Source: Akkermansia sp. (GTDB taxonomy: Bacteria > Verrucomicrobiota > Verrucomicrobiia > Verrucomicrobiales > Akkermansiaceae). Taken from it: a DNA stretch of 64,000 bases. The position numbers and the translations under genes are program-made. Location of the stretch: assembly GCA_017521405.1 (NCBI GenBank), contig JAFXCP010000023.1, positions 62,001 to 126,000 on the forward strand. The letters are read 5' to 3'. Each line of letters begins with the position of its first letter. Positions within the stretch are counted from its first letter, which is position 1. The notes under the pieces are model-generated. The model was not told the origin of the DNA and ran no database searches. It saw nothing but the letters and a program-made list of their open reading frames with translations. This document shows positions 62,592 to 64,000 of this stretch, piece after piece.

Positions 62592-63212
62592 TTAGCTTTT
62601 CAAATAGGCCGCCACACCTTCCGGCGTGGCCTCCATGGCTGTATCCCCCTTGTGCCAATCCAAAGGACACACCTCACCAAAGGCTTCATAATGTTGCAAA
62701 GCATCCACCATGCGGATAGCCTCTTGGATTGAGCGGCCCAATGGCATATCATTCACCAGCATATGACGCACAATACCTTGCTTATCAATCAGGAAAAGAC
62801 CTCGCAAAGCCACCAACTCGCCCTCCACCCGTGTGTTACCCTGCTCATCCAAATAGCGTTCCCCTGCAAGAACATCGTACATATCGGCAATCGTTTTGTT
62901 AATGTCCGATACCAAGGGGTAGGACACCCCTTTGATGCCGCCCTCCTCCCGGGGCGTATTGCACCACGCCCAGTGGCTATACTCCGAATCCGTGGAACAG
63001 CCTACAACCACCGTATCCCTCGCGGCAAACTCCGGCAAGGCCGCCTGAAAACCCAACAACTCCGTGGGGCACACAAAGGTAAAATCCTTCGGGTAGAAAA
63101 AGAAAAGTACGTATTTCTCTCCTATGTAATCCGTCAGGGAAAAATCCCGTTCAATCACTCCGTTCACTACCGCCGTGGCGCGAAACTCCGGTGCTGGCTT
63201 GCCTACTAACAT
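62592..63212 (-). CDS. ahpC: Typical 2-Cys peroxiredoxin (AhpC/Prx1 type)
   Basis: A 206-residue thiol peroxidase reducing hydroperoxides. Peroxidatic Cys48 in DFTFVCPTE (43-51) and resolving Cys183 in EVCPLDWHKG (181-190), the Prx1-subfamily pattern. It lacks an adjacent ahpF; reductant would be thioredoxin or another system. ATG 63212 (MLVGKPAPEF) is preceded by GAAAGGA at about ten bases, one of the few Shine-Dalgarno-like sequences in the window, and by TGG-TAGAAT. The frame is open further upstream but unsupported. It converges with the CysJ-like gene on a shared terminator. Confidence 0.94.
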   Translation of the reverse strand: MLVGKPAPEFRATAVVNGVIERDFSLTDYIGEKYVLFFFYPKDFTFVCPTELLGFQAALPEFAARDTVVVGCSTDSEYSHWAWCNTPREEGGIKGVSYPLVSDINKTIADMYDVLAGERYLDEQGNTRVEGELVALRGLFLIDKQGIVRHMLVNDMPLGRSIQEAIRMVDALQHYEAFGEVCPLDWHKGDTAMEATPEGVAAYLKS

Positions 63213-63243
63213 ATCTCTGTTTCCTTTCTGTGTCTTGTTGATA

Positions 63244-63249
63244 ATTCTA
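63244..63249 (-). promoter_or_regulatory. Extended -10 of the peroxiredoxin gene
   Basis: Minus strand TGG-TAGAAT; no good -35 at 17 bases, so an activator may be needed. The leader is about 26 bases and carries an AAAGGA ribosome site. Confidence 0.5.
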
Positions 63250-63321
63250 CCAAACTGGCAGGATTTACACAGATGTGACACCGTAAAGAAACAAAGCGTT
63301 CGATTTTTGTTTAGAATCTTT

Positions 63322-64000
63322 CTAATTTTTATGTTCTATCTTCTTCAAATCCTGAATAAGGGCCTCCGTCACCAATTTTTCGCCACGGTGGTTCACATGG
63401 ACAGGGTCGCAGAAGAGCTCGCGCTGTGCACAAAATGGCGGTCCATAATTGAGGTAATCAACGTGCGGGGAAGCCTCTGCAATACTGCGGAAAATGGCAG
63501 AGACTTCCTCAATTTCCTTGGGGCAAAGGTTTCTATACGCAATAGGAGCTTCCACAAGAACAACTCGGCACCCGCGAGAGACGAGAAAATCAAGAGTTTG
63601 GCGGAAACAAGCCATCACCGCAGAATCAACTCGAGGGGGAACAGGCTTCATCTCATTCCACTGCTGTTCACTCATCACCCAGTTTTCGAAACTGCGGCGC
63701 ATATCCAACCATCCGCGAAGAGAACGATAAACCATATTATCCGTAAAGCGAGCCGACCTCACCCATTTATGCAGGTAGTAGTCAAAATGGGAGGATGCCT
63801 CCATCCGCACAAGCGCATCCACATACGGAGAATCCATGTATGGGTAAAACACCTTGTAGGTATTCAGAGCAATATCATCACTCTTACGGAACATATAGGG
63901 ATCCACACTATACAGAACGTAGGGAACGGAACCCTGAGCACGCCCCTCCATAAACATTTGAGCCATAATGTGGCGCACCGGGGGGAGTACGCCTTCCAAA
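63322..64000 (-). CDS. SGNH/GDSL hydrolase-like protein, 5' end outside window
   Basis: The C-terminal 226 residues of a larger protein; the reading frame is open to the window edge and its start is not visible (a TTG at 63999 is unlikely to be real). The sequence FCDPVHVNHRGEKLVTEAL near the C-terminus has the Asp-x-x-His pair of SGNH hydrolases (block V), and FLVSRGCRVVLVEAPIAY is the preceding strand. The N-terminal catalytic Ser block would lie outside. Similar proteins partner with MBOAT O-acyltransferases in exopolysaccharide acetylation, but no partner is visible here. Confidence 0.65.
   Translation of the reverse strand, partial: LEGVLPPVRHIMAQMFMEGRAQGSVPYVLYSVDPYMFRKSDDIALNTYKVFYPYMDSPYVDALVRMEASSHFDYYLHKWVRSARFTDNMVYRSLRGWLDMRRSFENWVMSEQQWNEMKPVPPRVDSAVMACFRQTLDFLVSRGCRVVLVEAPIAYRNLCPKEIEEVSAIFRSIAEASPHVDYLNYGPPFCAQRELFCDPVHVNHRGEKLVTEALIQDLKKIEHKN

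Overview
The window looks like a chromosomal segment of a Verrucomicrobiota bacterium, probably an anaerobic Akkermansia-like gut organism. The clues are a very large prepilin-like protein resembling the Verru_Chthon cassette protein A family, the long IspG form, a Bacteroidota/Verrucomicrobiota-type PurF-like protein, tryptophanase-family lyase, rubrerythrin with peroxiredoxin, Thi4-type thiazole synthase, and a moderately GC-rich composition. I see no rRNA, tRNA, CRISPR array, prophage or insertion sequence. Most of the window is housekeeping and tightly packed. Species assignment is inference.

Layout. 1-1942 (minus): partial ubiE/menG, icd and a small membrane protein. 2114-7181: a PiT phosphate transporter with a PhoU-like tail, then a two-gene amino-acid ABC transporter whose fused receptor domain appears circularly permuted. 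7627-15209: purM, a PurF-like protein with a degenerate glutaminase site, an ECF sigma factor, valS and two unknown envelope proteins. 15399-19174: MarR regulator, YfiH-family protein and 5-formyl-THF cyclo-ligase on plus, facing pyrF-thyA-folA on minus (one-carbon and pyrimidine supply). 19318-23005: thioredoxin-fold exported protein, cmk, plsC, recF. 23002-26216 (minus): lipoprotein, tyrA, GH13 amylase. 26405-37889: ispG, a kinase-PEGA-formylglycine-enzyme-like fusion, rubrerythrin, RRM protein, a DegP-like protease with its pseudoprotease partner, a small muramidase-like protein and ychF.

38007-46884: MATE transporter, thiE facing thi4, a NERD-helicase (possible phage defence), a tryptophanase-like lyase, transglutaminase-like protein and hisS. 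47017-53527: complete F-type ATP synthase operon atpBEFHAGDC. 53654-57327: ankyrin membrane protein, copper ATPase with a metal-binding domain at both ends, and a frameshifted AT-richer remnant. 57437-64000: Verru_Chthon-A-like prepilin, a CysJ-like FAD/NADPH reductase module, peroxiredoxin and a partial SGNH-like hydrolase.

The most general signal is in the promoters. For about sixteen transcription units a recognisable -35/-10 pair (spacer mostly 17) ends only 6-12 bases before the start codon, so the transcript should begin at or within about five bases of the start codon. Leaderless or near-leaderless initiation, three times at GTG, seems to be a main mode here, with few Shine-Dalgarno sequences. 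I used this to choose several start codons. Other notable points are the permuted transporter receptor, the glutaminase-dead PurF-like protein, altered active-site residues in Icd, TnaA and Thi4, and the kinase/FGE fusion with internal duplication.
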